Source: Oenanthe sinensis
Taxonomy: Eukaryota > Streptophyta > Magnoliopsida > Apiales > Apiaceae
Length of the DNA: 64,000 bases
Assembly (NCBI GenBank): GCA_028671895.1
Contig: CM053809.1
Location: 32,525,501 to 32,589,500, forward strand
Direction: 5' to 3'
The notes under the pieces are model-generated. The model saw only the letters and a list, made by a program, of their open reading frames with translations, did no database searches and was not told the DNA's origin. Every line of letters starts with the position of its first letter. Positions within the stretch are counted from its first letter, which is position 1. The translations under genes and the position numbers were made by a program. Of the stretch, positions 11,196 to 23,069 are shown in pieces.

Positions 11196-14100
11196 TCACT
11201 CCTCACTCCAACTATCATCATCGCTTGCAACAGCCTGTAAAATAGACTGGATGTAAGATAAAGGTTGAGAGAGGTGTCAAGTTAAATAAAATCTTGATGT
11301 ATATATGGAGGGGGTAGAGGGAACCTGGCGAATTGCATTTGCCTTCTCCAAAATTGCAGTGACTGACACATTTGCAGGCACACTTGCGGCAAGGTTAGGC
11401 CGTCCAGTGACTGTGGGCCTAAGACTAAATGACTGGAACAAAACATTAAAGAGGCAGGACTTAATATGAGACAGTTAAATTTATTTACCTAGTAATAATA
11501 TGAACTGCCCTTGACCATATTTAAAAAAATGGTCGTCACTTTAATCTCCCATTTTGAAAGAAAAAATATAATAAATGTTAACAGAGTTGCACTCAAGTAA
11601 TTACTGCAACATGCAATTACACTTGTACGGAGGGGAGTTGCAAACAGGAGGCCCAATAAGATTGTAAAAATGAACAATGCATATACTAGTCTACCATGAG
11701 ATCAAGAGTAATTAAAAAATTTCCATGAGAAACTGGAATATATGCTACGAATAACCTCTGAAGTCTGAACAGATCTTGAGACAAGGGGCAAGGCATGATT
11801 ATAATTATATTTATGCATCATTGACTGGTTTAATACACATTTTTCCCTATTCGATTTACCTAACGTCTTTTTGTATGTCCCAATGCATTTATTTGATTAT
11901 GTAGCTTTTCCTCAACTGAATACTATATCGAACATCCTGATTCGCAATCGTATTTATTATTCTTCAATTTCAAAATCAGTTACCCACACTCCTATAGTAT
12001 AGGAGCCTTAAGACGGGTTTATAAAACAATGTATATGCGATAATACAATATCTCAATCTATGGCCTAAAAGTCCCCACCTTGGCCCCATTTATTCCCCCA
12101 CTAAACTGGTACAAGGACCTAAATATCTTTTTTCAGGTGATTGGTTCCCCTAGGTTCCAAATTCCGGTTAATGCTTAAAAAAATTGCAGTTTAGTGTTGA
12201 CAGTACACTAAATACATTGCAGTGATTTAGCATCCACCGTAACACAATAAACATGATACTCACTTTTGTCCTAATTTGTTGAAGGAAATCTTCTTTTTCA
12301 TCTACCACCTTGCTGTTTAGGGACTGATTAGCAGGCTTCCGCGCATTGAGTTTTTGGCCATCTGGATGCTGCAGATATCATATAAATAAACCATGTTTAA
12401 GTTATGGTAGCTCTTCATCATTCAATGTTTTTATGCACTATATATGCCACCAGGCCCACCACAAACACATGTCATGATCTATCTGCATGAAAAGAGATAT
12501 CTATGAAAGTACCTTGCCATTTGTTGCACGTGCAACTGCCTCAATATTGTCTTGATTAACTGGTGCTGGCTTCGGTTGCTGGGAGATGGTTGAAGTTGAA
12601 AGCTTCTTATAGAACTCATGTGTTGGGCCTTGAAATGAAGGAACATCTTTTTCGATTGACATATCTGGATTTGGTTTCATACCCCGCCACTCCACTGGAG
12701 GGAGAGGAGGAGGTGGAGGTGTAGGATCCTTGGAAAATTCTGAATCTACTTCAGACTTTGTTTCAAAATCATTGTGTAAATCCTTCCTAAATGAATTATT
12801 CAGGATATCAAAACTTGGCAGATCTGCTTCTTTATGTTCCATAACAGTTTCATTGAATAAATTTTGAAGTCCTCTTGTTTTAGTAATCAATCCATCAGCT
12901 ATTCTCTCAATATCCAAGTTGCTTGAAACTGATTCTGTTGAGTTTTCACAGAGAGCATCATATATAGCAGGATCATTGCATCTAGAAGATTCTCTGGTTT
13001 CCCATTCCTCAGAATCTGACTCAGAATGAATAAGACAGTCATCTGACCCATGAGGAGAAGATTCACAGAAAGTGTCATCATCAGAGTCTGAACCAACGTC
13101 CTGCAATGAAATTGATTCCTCTGGGACTAATTGAAACGAAGGAAATACATCTCTACTACTTTCATGACACTCACTTCCATCAGGAAATTTCAGTTTCAGT
13201 TTAGATATATCAAATCCGTCTACAGGCTGAAAAGATATTTTCATATGTTCAAGCGGTGGTGATGATGAAGGTGATATAAATGGAGATCCACTTCCAAACT
13301 GCTCTAGGAAGGTCCTTCCTGAAAAAGTTTGAAATGCTTGATGTGTGCTCTTTCTTTCAGAAATACCAGTTGTGGAAGAGCTGAGACGATTGTCATCACT
13401 AAAAGATGATGCTTTACCTTGACCATTTGCAAATAAATTATTGCCTAGTTCAAAAATCCGTGATGAAGATTCAAGAGATCTAGCAGCTTCAACTTCTAGA
13501 TTATCCTGTTTCTTAGTTCCAAGTACCACTGCACTGGTTTCAGAGAAAAGATTGTGGGACTGATCAGAGCTAAAACTATGGTGAAAATTGGAGGTACGTT
13601 CAAGTATACTGTTTGAATGGGGTTGTGAGGATCTCAAAGATGTTTTCATGATAGAGATACTATCTTCCTGATCATTATGGAACGATGTGGTGGATTTAGC
13701 GCTACGATCCTGTTTAGAAATTTTTAATTTCTGGAAAATGTTGGTTTCTAATGCATTTTCCTCACTGTCAAGAATGTCACTCCGGCTTGAAGGAACCATG
13801 GGGCCATCATGAACAGAATCCAAGGCACTGAAATCTGGAGGTTTTGACGGTTGAAGTCCCAGTAGTCCACCATTCGTCCAGAAATTTATTCCAGTAACAC
13901 CAGAAGGAACTGAAGGAGACTTTTGTGACTTTAGAGGGCTGCTTGATAGCATATCACCCTCCAAAGCCTGCACGATTGGCTTGGTTGAGTCGGAGGATGA
14001 TAAATTTCTGACAACAGTTTCTGTATTAGGACGAGTGATATCATCACCCTCAATCAGGTCATTTGAAGGCAAACTGTCCAGAAATGATGATTTCCCTGTG

Positions 14101-17100
14101 TCACAAGGAGACTGTACCTTTACAAAATATCCTGAGGTTGCAGAACTAGGCTTAGCAATGGATGTTTTTTCTCTTGAGAAACAGTCAGATTCAAGGGGAA
14201 TTGAGTAGTGGTTATCATCTGACCTAGATACGTCTGGTAATAAGTGAGATGGAACGTAGGAATTGACATTTGATGAAGTGCTGTCAATGTGCTGTGGATT
14301 AAGCCTATTTATACTCTCATCCATTGCCATCATGTTTAAAGATGAAAAATGCTCCAGTTCTCGCTTCGTTTGATACTCTAAATCAGTTTCAGATTCTGAC
14401 TCAATGGTATTCAGTGCATCCATGTAATTGTCTGTTTCACTGTCAATGCCATCAAGTTGATTTGCACAAGGGACTGATTTTGGCGTGCTATCATTGCTGC
14501 AATAATCAGATTTGAAAGTAGCAGCTTCTCCTTCTAAAGGTTCTGGGTCGAAATTTGTAGGCACATCCAGTGTTTCTTCAGAATGAAAATGCGGTCCTGT
14601 AGACTCCACTATTTCTATCTTTTCATCCCAACTGACACCAGAGGACCTCGCGCCAGTTTGTTCTTGAATACCATCAGCTACAGCTCTGCTTTCCTCATAA
14701 AGAGAAGACGTGTCAACGATATCATTATGCTTCATCGTCAACGTAGAAGATATTTCTTCAGGTTCACGTCCATCAAACTTTGAGGTATAACTTGGGCTGA
14801 ATACACATTCTCCATATCCCGACACAGTTTTAGAATCAAAAGAGTTTGAATGATTTCCCATTTCGAGTTTTGATGCAGCATTGTATGTTGAGAACGTCTG
14901 AGATGGAGAAGTCTCTCCTTCGAAGTTTTGAGAAGCATAATTCATCCTGCAGAGTCAGATAATAGGAATTTGTGTTAAAATTAAAGTTGAAATAGATAAT
15001 AGAGGCTAGAACTCATAACATTGAGTACAACATAGTAACATACATAATATGGTACCTGCCACAGTGACTGGATGTGGGATGATTAACATGCAGCGGTCCA
15101 TCTACATTCTGAATCCATGTTCTCCTTTTCTGCTTCACTTTCTATTCAAAGAAATATATAACAATTCTAATTACAACATGTTACTGCAATATATGAAATT
15201 AATTCATAGTCTTCAAACATCATTTAGCAATAAATATAAAAAAGGATTGGCCAACGCAAAATGATTATACAGATCTGAAGAACCGATGTGATCTTATCTT
15301 GTTCAGGACTAAACCATCAGAAGAAAGTTCGACACAGTGTAAGTTTTACCTTTCTTCTACGAGCCTTCTTATCTCTTGTGAACTTTTCAGCATATGCCTC
15401 ATCATAACCAACCGATGCCCTCTTAAAAAAGGTTGGATCTGAATATCTCTTTAGGCAAGATCCTGGGCCACCGGTGTCAAACCTAGAATAGAAGGTTAAA
15501 TAATGGTTAAGAATCTTCAAAAACCACACCAGGAATCATTATGCAAACTTGGCAGAGTGGGCCATACTTGTCAAGCAAGTGCAGGCGTGGAGGACCACGG
15601 CATTCCTCGTATGAGTCCATAATGAACAGCGGCAAATCACTATATATGAAGTGATTTCGTTCACTTTGGATATGGGCATGCCAATGGGAACCTGCAAATT
15701 AGCTGCTATCTGTAAAGGACTTGAAAAAGTATGTAGCATATAGTTATACATATAAAATAGGATTAAAACTGATGACATAACATTTATTAAGTCATTACAG
15801 ATTGATACACTTAAACAGAGCAAGCTGTTGGGAAAACAGAAACTTATGGACTGATATTTGAGAACGTATGTATGTAAAAAGAAATAAACTTGGGAACACA
15901 TTGCTTGTTCTGTTTTCTTAATTTTTATTGCCATAATTTCTTCATCATTCTGGAATCTACAATTCTTTGCCAGATGTCCATATCTTTTGCATTTGAAGCA
16001 TTGTGGCTTTCCTTTGTGCCAGCAGTCCTTTTCTTCATGACCCATCTTATGACAGTGGTTGTATTGAACTTTACTGCCTGTGCCTTTTGAGGATGAAGCT
16101 TTAGCTAACAGGAGTCCCTCATTTTTCCCTCCATTTTCTTCCTCCCTCGTTGATCTCCTTTGGTCCACGGCGTGAAGTGAATTGATCAAATATCAGTCCA
16201 TAAGTTTCTGTTTTCCCAACACAAGCTGTGTCTACATATTAGTTATCTGATCTAAAAGAAGCTTAGATGTTCCTATGGTACTCTTAATTTTAACTCCAAA
16301 GATGCAGTTTCTTCAGAGTTCAGAGAATATCACTTACAGTTTCCCAATTTCTAACTAATATTTATGGGAGATTAATAAAGATCAATAAAAATATTAAAAA
16401 TAGTAATACATATTTTAATTACTCGAAATGTTGAAAAGCTTGGATAATTAATAATGAACCCCAAAATGCTTCTAAATTTGATTTGATCCAAAAATCTTAT
16501 AGAACAGGCAACTATCATATTGCATGATTGCATCTACAAAGTCAATCATCTATTGAAGTCATAGATATGGCACAGTTTATCAGGCAGACGAGAGAAAAAA
16601 ATAAGGTCCCCTATACACTTTCGGACCCAGCTTAACCCAAAACTTTGTATGATAGTTGTGACTTTAACTTTGTAATGTATATGAGCTCTTACATTCACAC
16701 TTGTATGAAGCTACGATAACCTATTAACTTACAATTGAACACAATATAGTTCCTAGAGTATACATATATAGATGTGCAAGCTCATGTTTAAATACAAACC
16801 AAATAAGCTTACAAACTATAAGTTACGTGAATAGTATTTGTTTTTTAGTGAATTGTATATATATTTTAGTGAATTTCGGATACTCCATAAGTGAAGAACT
16901 GTGTATCCATGGTGCACGGATTCGTACATGGGTGGGTGGTGTGTTCCCGAATCTGGATCAGGGAGTGGCAAAAATTGTAACCACATTGATGTTTCAGAAA
17001 GAAAGATTATTTGTTTATAACATTAATTTTCTGCTGGTCTCCGTATACTACTGTTTCTATGCTACTGCGCACATAGTGTTTGATACTTTGCCTCAAGAGA

Positions 17101-20100
17101 TAAAGGCACCAGCTGTACTTTTATACTTGTATTCCCGTCCCCGGATCCCCATTATTTCAAATTTGTCGAATTTGCGCATCTTCATATCTGAATCATCATA
17201 TTATAGTATTTTTATACATATTGTATATCCGTACCACGCACCCGCACACTAACATCCTTGGTTCTAGATGAATATGATAAAAAATTTCAGGTTCAGATTG
17301 TTTGGTGAATCCTGGTATATATCTGGTGAATCATGTATATTTATATAGTAAATTCTGAAAATTTGTACATGATAGAAAATATATTTATACAAGCTTATAA
17401 CCCGTGCGAAGGACGGGATAAATAATATATTCAAGTAAATTGATTTTTTATTTATATTTTTACTGATATTAATATAAAATTTTATAATATCAAGAATTTA
17501 TGTTAATATTATATGTTTTTTTATTTTATATAAATTTATTCTATTTAATATAAATATGTTATAATTTGGACCCGTATTATAATAAATATATAATTGGGCC
17601 TAAAAAATAAAATTTTAGGTAATATAGATATGTATATAGTTAGGGCCCGTATTATAATAAATAAAAATATATCTATTACATGTATATTTTTTAGACCCGT
17701 GGCCCAATACCGACCGACCAAAACTTTTAATCTTTCGGCTATAATAATATAGTATAGATATATTTTATATGATTTTATTCCCTGTACTTATTATATTTTG
17801 CATGTAATTGGATTTTTATTAATTAGATTTTAATGTTTTATTGTAGGTTGCAAGGAAATCCTAAACTTGGAAGGAAGGTTTGAAGAATAAAGAGTCCAAG
17901 AGATAAATTGGAAGGAAATTCGAATTAATTGGGCTGCACGCGTATACTTAAGGCCATATCTTCGGTTCTACATATCAGAATCGGGCGATTCAACAGCTCA
18001 TGCGAAGATAATTTAATTCTATTTCATTCTGATAATTTAATTCTCTTTCATTCTAAAGTGGTCCAGATATCAAAAACCTACAGGATCAGCCCAGAATCGC
18101 AGCAGAAAAGTCAACTACGAATTTTCCTTGTAGAAGTCTAATCAGTTTAGGGTAATTTTCTTTAAGCATTAAAATACATTGATTATTATTGGAGATGTTT
18201 TTTATTGACATACATAGAGAGAGAAGAGAGCAAGGGTTTTCACTTTTCTTCCGGTAAAAGATTGAAGATCGAAGGTTTTCATCTCTATTCTCATTAATAT
18301 TAGTTATGTATTCTCTTTATATTGTTTGTATTATTAGTTTAATTATGTATTCTCATTAATATTAGTTATGTGTTCTCTTTATATTGTTTGTATTATTAGT
18401 TTAATTATGTATTCTCATTAATATTAGTTATGTGTTCTCTTTATATTGTTTGTATTATTAGTGAGTAGATTTTTATTCTAGGGTTAAGTTAAACCCTAGT
18501 TATGATTGATGCATGATTTATCTCAACCCCCAATATTGTTGTATTATATGCTCTTACTTGTTGGATTGTGCTTAATTAGGAATAACATGTCAGACGTGAT
18601 TATGGGTATTGTTTGAACCTTATATCTATTTATCAACGAAAGTTGGATTTAGATGGTTGTGATTAATTCAATAAGGACATGAACTTCTCCATGAAAATAG
18701 GTAGAACGGATTGTTAGGAAGTTAGGGTGTTGTGTTTAATGTCTCTAAATTGCATGATACCATGGAAATAGGCTTGATTTTATTTTAGAGAAGCCATTAA
18801 TACTCGAAAGAGGTTATTGGTATTTTATAGGACGCATCTTTCCTTGTGAGTATTGTATTATAATTAATTGAGGTAGGAAATTATAATTGCATTAATTCAT
18901 ACTAGCGGTGATACTTAATTCTAGATGTTTTTAGTTAATTGATAATACACATTATTTGCTTTAATATAATATTAGTTTAATAATCTCCTCATATTTTATT
19001 GTGTTACTTGCTTAGCTAAATCGAGTCGCTAAATCGAGTCAAGAATAACTAGTGATTGATATGTTTGTCTCTGTGGGATCGACTCTGACTTACCCTGCTA
19101 CATAGTTAGAAGGATTTGTTAGAAATTATTATTTGATAGGCACGCAACAACGTTGTCAGTACAGTTCGTAGCCTAACATAATACTAGTAAGAGAAAACCT
19201 TTACGTCGGAACATAATTTCAACAAGTATGATATTTCAGCTAAGATGGAGCTAATTCGTTACTTATGTTACCAAAAATAAGACTATATACATATCTAATT
19301 CTGAGCAATTACGGTAAAAAATAAAATTTAGGTTGTAAACATGAGCCATACCAGTTGTGTAAGCAAAGTGTAAATGGCTTCTCTGGGCTAATAAAGTCTT
19401 TTCAAGAGGAGAAACTGCAGCTTCGATTTTTTGTGCACGAACCATCAACTTATGGCTTCTAGAAGATGTATTCATTACTTGTTCTTGTAAGCCATGAAAA
19501 ACCTCTGCTGCAAATCTATACAAGTAGAATATCCTATATCAGTACACAGAATTTGAAAGAAATCAATAAGTGCAAAACCTAAGAAGCAAGGACACGGGTG
19601 CGGGGATGCCGATGCGTAATATGGGGATTCGGGTGCGGGGGACACGGCATATATAAGTATAAAATTTCATATATATATTTCAGGTTTCACATACCAAAAT
19701 CTATTAATAAAACCAAAAAATGTAAGCAAATCTTGAATACATAATGTATTCATCTAAAACACAAAAAAATATAAGTAAACTAGGGCTCTGTTTGGGATTG
19801 CTGTTAAAAATTGTTGTAGCTATCAGAGAAAGTGCTGTCAGAAAAAGTGTTGTTGAAAAAAGATGATGATTGTTTGGTAAAATAATAACAAATCTGTTGT
19901 CAAATGAAAAGCAGATAAATAAGTGTTTGATTATGCGGTTAAACAATGTAAATACATAACACGATAAATTAATTTATATCTTTTAATAGTTATATGTAAA
20001 TATTTTAATGAATTGATTTAAAATATTATTTAATTATATATTAGTAAAATAAAAAAGATGAACACTACATAAAAATTATTGTTTACTCAATAGCTGAATA

Positions 20101-22977
20101 GCTAGAAAATGTACTGAATAGCTGCGTTGAGCTGCACAGGTTTACTCAAGGAGTATGATTTTTTATTTCTTATATAAGAGCTAGTGTACTTGAAGCCAAT
20201 CTAATAATTCCATAATTTCACCACTGAATAATGCTCCTTCAGCACCTAGTACTTTTAGTTGTCTTTATTTTATAACCCAAAGCAAATAACTACTTACAAT
20301 TCAAGATGCCAATCACCACAACACATATATCCAATATTCATAACAAATATACAAAAATTAACAATAAAATTATAGAGATGAAGATATAAAGGAGGAAGAA
20401 GATTACCACTAATTCATTGTTGAATCAAAGCTATTACATTGAAAAAGTAAAAACCATATAACAATAAACCCTAATTTGATTGTAAGTATGTATGTGTGTA
20501 TATATCTTGAAGAGTTCGTTTTGGATTCTATTACGTTCTTTGTATATGACAGAGCCCAATGAGATTTTTTAATAAATAATGTCGGTGATGAGGTTTGAAG
20601 GCTGGTACAAGTCCCTGCTGTCCGCCTTTTTTTAAGCTGCTTTTTGGAAAAGCAGGAGACTCCTGCTTTTTTTAAAAGCTGCTTTCAACCAAAAAACACT
20701 TATTTTAAAAGCAGATTTTAAAGGTAACCAAACACTATTTAATCAGCTTTTCTACTAAAAGCTGTTGTGGTTGTCCGGACCAGCACTACCAAACACAGTC
20801 TAGATTCATTTGTTTAAAAATGAACATGAGTATCAATGTATTTGTATTTGCTAATAGACACGTATGCTTAATTTTGTGAAATTAGTTAGTAAACACGACT
20901 TCTGACCACAATTTTTAAAAACAAAATTCATATTTAGGTATGTGGAAGAATCCCCGTGTCCAAGTATCCGACACGGGGACACGGTAGGTAACCCAAGTGT
21001 CCCTGCTTCTTATTGCAAAACTAAATGCTTGAAACAATAGTAGATAACAAACCTGTTGCAAATTGCAATACAACTACCGCATGTTTTAGTTTTTAGTTAT
21101 ATATACATTTTTATTTATCAGCTAGTTTTTATCTTTTGGCTGGTGGACAATTACAAATTTTTCCTAGCCACGTGCAACGCTGAACAGAAAGGTCAAGCAT
21201 GTTTAAAGACAAGCTGACTTAATAACTATCCTTAGAATAAGGTAGGTACTTTTAACTGTTATTATAGAAAGTAGATACGGAACTGATCCTTCGATCAGCA
21301 CATTTAGAATTGGTCCTGCGCCACTTCAGTTGATCAGTACCAACATATTAGATAGTGTTACACAAGGCAAAGCTTAGAAACCGCGTAACGGCATAAGCAA
21401 TCTCAGTGCTAGGCACCCAAAACCGTAACCCACGTCATAACCTGAAGGTCATCAAATCCCTTTGATTATATAGCAACCTATCATCTTTGAGGTCAATGCT
21501 AAGGTTCGAAACCAAACAGAGCAACTCAATCAATATACTTTATATTGGTCCTTGCAAGAGGATATTCAAGTGTCCAGGAGAATATCTTGGAATATAGAGT
21601 CTAATTAGAAAGCTAATGCATCCTCTGTTTTACACAATTTGTTCCAATTTATGGAAGTTGAGTACATATCCATTACAAACCAAACTTAGAGAACCGAAAT
21701 TGCACAGTATATAACGTTTGGAGTTCAAAAGCTATAACTAATTCTATAATTCAATTCTGATTTGATGCATTTGGAGAAGTGCAATATTAAAATTTAAAAC
21801 AGTATGGTTGACATATTTATAACTGATTACAATATATACAAAGACATGGTAGAATATATAGATGGGTCGAATTGTCAAAACTTAGTTATGTCATCCATTT
21901 TAAAAGGAAAACTTTTAAGCATCATGCTAACAAATACTCTCTCATTATGAGATTTGAATGAAGACACATGGCTGATACAATAAATAGGTACTATTGACTC
22001 TCGAAACACATATTATGTCATCCATTTTAAAAGGAAAACTTATACACATCAGGTAACAAAATCAGTATTTCATCCGAAGATTCTACCCTTTAAATTCCAT
22101 AACAAACCAGAACATAAATTCATTCTGCATACAATCATCACTAAAGACAAATCTTACATCCGCCTTGAGCAAAAAATAATCAAAAAATCTTGCCTAAATC
22201 TGTGCAAAGCAAACTTAATAGTACTTGTTGAGTAACCAGCTCGTCTAAAACCTTAAAGTGTTAGAGAGAAACCCAAATGGATCTTATACTATTCTTTAGC
22301 ATTCCCCCTCACTCGAAATCCCATTTTTGGGCATAGTTTTTGCCTTCGTGTCCCTCATAAATTGTGAAAATATTGGGGTGGCAGGGAGTCGAACATGTGA
22401 GCCCTGCCTACCGGAGCTCTCTCATACCATGTTGAGTAACCGGGTCATTTAAAATCTTAAGGTGTTAGAGAGAGACTCAAATGGATCTTATACTATTCTT
22501 AAGAGTACTCATCAACCTTTCTAACACGGACTTGTAGAGTTGCTAAGTGTAGATGTAGTATTATCTTCCAGCAATACATATTCCATAAAAATCGAAACTT
22601 GTGAAAATCCACTACATTTATGAGCTCATTTCCTATTCTATCTTCAACTCGCCGAGAAATGAAACAGTTAAATCACTACATATAATCAGAAGTTAACAAA
22701 TTAATCAGCTCACTAACAAATATAATCACACAAACTAAGCATCAATTTCACAATTAAAACAACAACACACACAGATAAGTATTAAAGAGTGTGTGTGTGT
22801 GTGTGTGTGTAAAGATAGGGGGGATTACTCAGCAAGATCGCCTAATTGACGCAAAATGCCAACGAGACCAGCAACAGCAACGCCATCGAGCAATGCTTTT
22901 GGATCTTCATTGTCTTTGTACAGCTCCGCCATTCCCAATCCGTACTCATTTCCAACTGTTACACGAACCAGAGGCAT
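11196..22977 (-). CDS. SCAR: SCAR/WAVE protein (nine exons, complete)
   Basis: Exons in coding order: 22977-22829, 19515-19352, 15691-15568, 15482-15350, 15129-15056, 14946-12513, 12368-12264, 11432-11325, 11234-11196. All introns are GT-AG and all phases agree, giving 3330 nt and 1109 residues. The N-terminus (M-P-L-V-R-V..., G-L-V-G-I-L-R-Q-L-G-D-L-A-E-F) through S-Y-E-E-C-R-G-P-P-R and C-L-K-R-Y-S-D-P is the SCAR homology domain, about residues 1-190, which binds the ABI, HSPC300 and SRA1/NAP1 partners. A long disordered centre follows, then a proline run (about 957-965), a WH2 actin-binding motif (D-F-L-Q-Q-I-R-T-K-S-F-S-L-R, from about 1053), a connector helix (1085-1097) and an acidic tail S-D-D-D-S-W-S-E-E with the Arp2/3-binding tryptophan. 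It activates Arp2/3 for branched actin in shape and trichome growth. Which SCAR paralogue it is cannot be fixed here. Confidence 0.95.
12513..14946 (-). CDS. SCAR: SCAR exon 6: large central exon
   Basis: This 2434-nt exon encodes residues 216-1026 of the SCAR protein, the poorly conserved, serine- and acid-rich middle typical of plant SCARs. Its 5' end follows TCTGCAG and its 3' end is ...GGCAAG before GTACTTT. Conserved islands are V-E-W-R-G-M-K-P just after the proline run, and the acidic S-D-S-D-D-D-T-F-C-E-S-S-P block, a motif repeated across SCAR2/SCAR4-type proteins. It contains no internal stop over more than 800 codons, which by itself argues for an active gene. Confidence 0.95.
15885..16189 (-). 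pseudogene. Ty1-copia gag remnant in SCAR intron 2
   Basis: About 90 residues on the minus strand contain two CCHC-type zinc knuckles: C-H-K-M-G-H-E-E-K-D-C and C-F-K-C-K-R-Y-G-H-L-A-K-N-C, after an S/K-rich linker. This is the end of a copia-type gag. No protease, integrase or reverse transcriptase follows, and the reading frame runs without any start into intron and exon 3 sequence. It is a different family from the intact copia element at 49-57.6 kb, whose knuckles differ. It lies about 200 bp from SCAR exon 3 in the same transcriptional direction. Confidence 0.8.
18287..18465. repeat. 62-bp tandem repeat, about 2.9 copies
   Basis: The unit starts at ATTCTCATTAATATTAG and repeats at 18287, 18349 and 18411 with one or two substitutions. 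It lies in SCAR intron 2, inside an AT-rich block (about 17.8-19.15 kb) that looks like non-coding transposon sequence. Confidence 0.88.
19579..21013. mobile_element. hAT-like MITE split by a nested element
   Basis: The ends are inverted repeats containing AAGAAGCAAGGACAC (left) and AAGAAGCAGGGACAC (right, inward). Both sides are flanked by TGCAAAAC (19571-19578 and 21014-21021), an 8-bp target duplication as in hAT elements. The subterminal sequence is rich in GACACGGGT-like units. A second element (19783-20799) sits inside; without it the host element is about 415 bp. All of it lies in SCAR intron 1. No transposase. Confidence 0.7.
19783..20799. mobile_element. Harbinger-like element nested in the hAT MITE
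   Basis: About 1017 bp with ends GGGCTCTGTTTGGGATTGCT and, inward from the right, ACTGTGTTTGGTAGTGCTGG, flanked by CTA on both sides (19780-19782, 20800-20802). The subterminal sequence (AAAGCAGATTTTAAA, GCTGCTTTTTGG) resembles the MITE pair at 7.3-8.1 kb. I see no transposase frame. Confidence 0.6.
22226..22504 (-). mobile_element. TRIM retrotransposon in SCAR intron 1
   Basis: Two direct repeats of about 75 bp (22226-22300 and 22430-22504, both beginning TGTTGAGTAACC on the plus strand) bracket about 129 bp. On the minus strand, the sequence after one repeat reads TGGTATGAGAGAGC (22429-22416), a primer-binding site close to the initiator-methionine tRNA complement. A GTACT direct repeat (22221-22225, 22505-22509) flanks the element. 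This is the layout of a terminal-repeat retrotransposon in miniature, with no coding capacity. The repeats have diverged, so it is an old insertion. Confidence 0.75.
22787..22810. repeat. GT microsatellite next to the SCAR exon 1 donor
   Basis: About 11 GT units lie 13-35 bp inside intron 1, directly after the donor of exon 1. Confidence 0.9.
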
Positions 22978-23069
22978 CTTTCTCTCTCTACAAATTGCTC
23001 TCTTTCTCTCTCTAGGTTTTGCAACGAATGAATGCTGATTTTATTATTAATATACGGAGAGAGAGAGAG
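22978..23069 (-). promoter_or_regulatory. GA-rich 5' leader of the SCAR gene
   Basis: Just upstream of the SCAR start codon the coding strand is rich in GA dinucleotides: runs at about 22981-23014 and a (GA)n tract at about 23055-23070. Such GA/CT tracts are common in plant 5' UTRs and core promoters. The transcription start is not identifiable. Confidence 0.5.

Noticed and set aside
13981..14938. Short frames on the plus strand and in other minus frames inside SCAR exon 6
   Set aside because: They lie within a long conserved coding exon, have no family similarity and arise from its biased composition.
16827..17252. A 141-codon plus-strand frame in SCAR intron 2
   Set aside because: Composition is AT-driven and hydrophobic by chance; no known domain. 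The DNA resembles a decayed MITE with GC-rich ends.
17400..17760. A Helitron, from CCGTGCGAAGGACGGG and TATAATATAGTATAG motifs
   Set aside because: The motifs are suggestive but the expected TC and CTRR ends with a 3' hairpin were not found at consistent positions.
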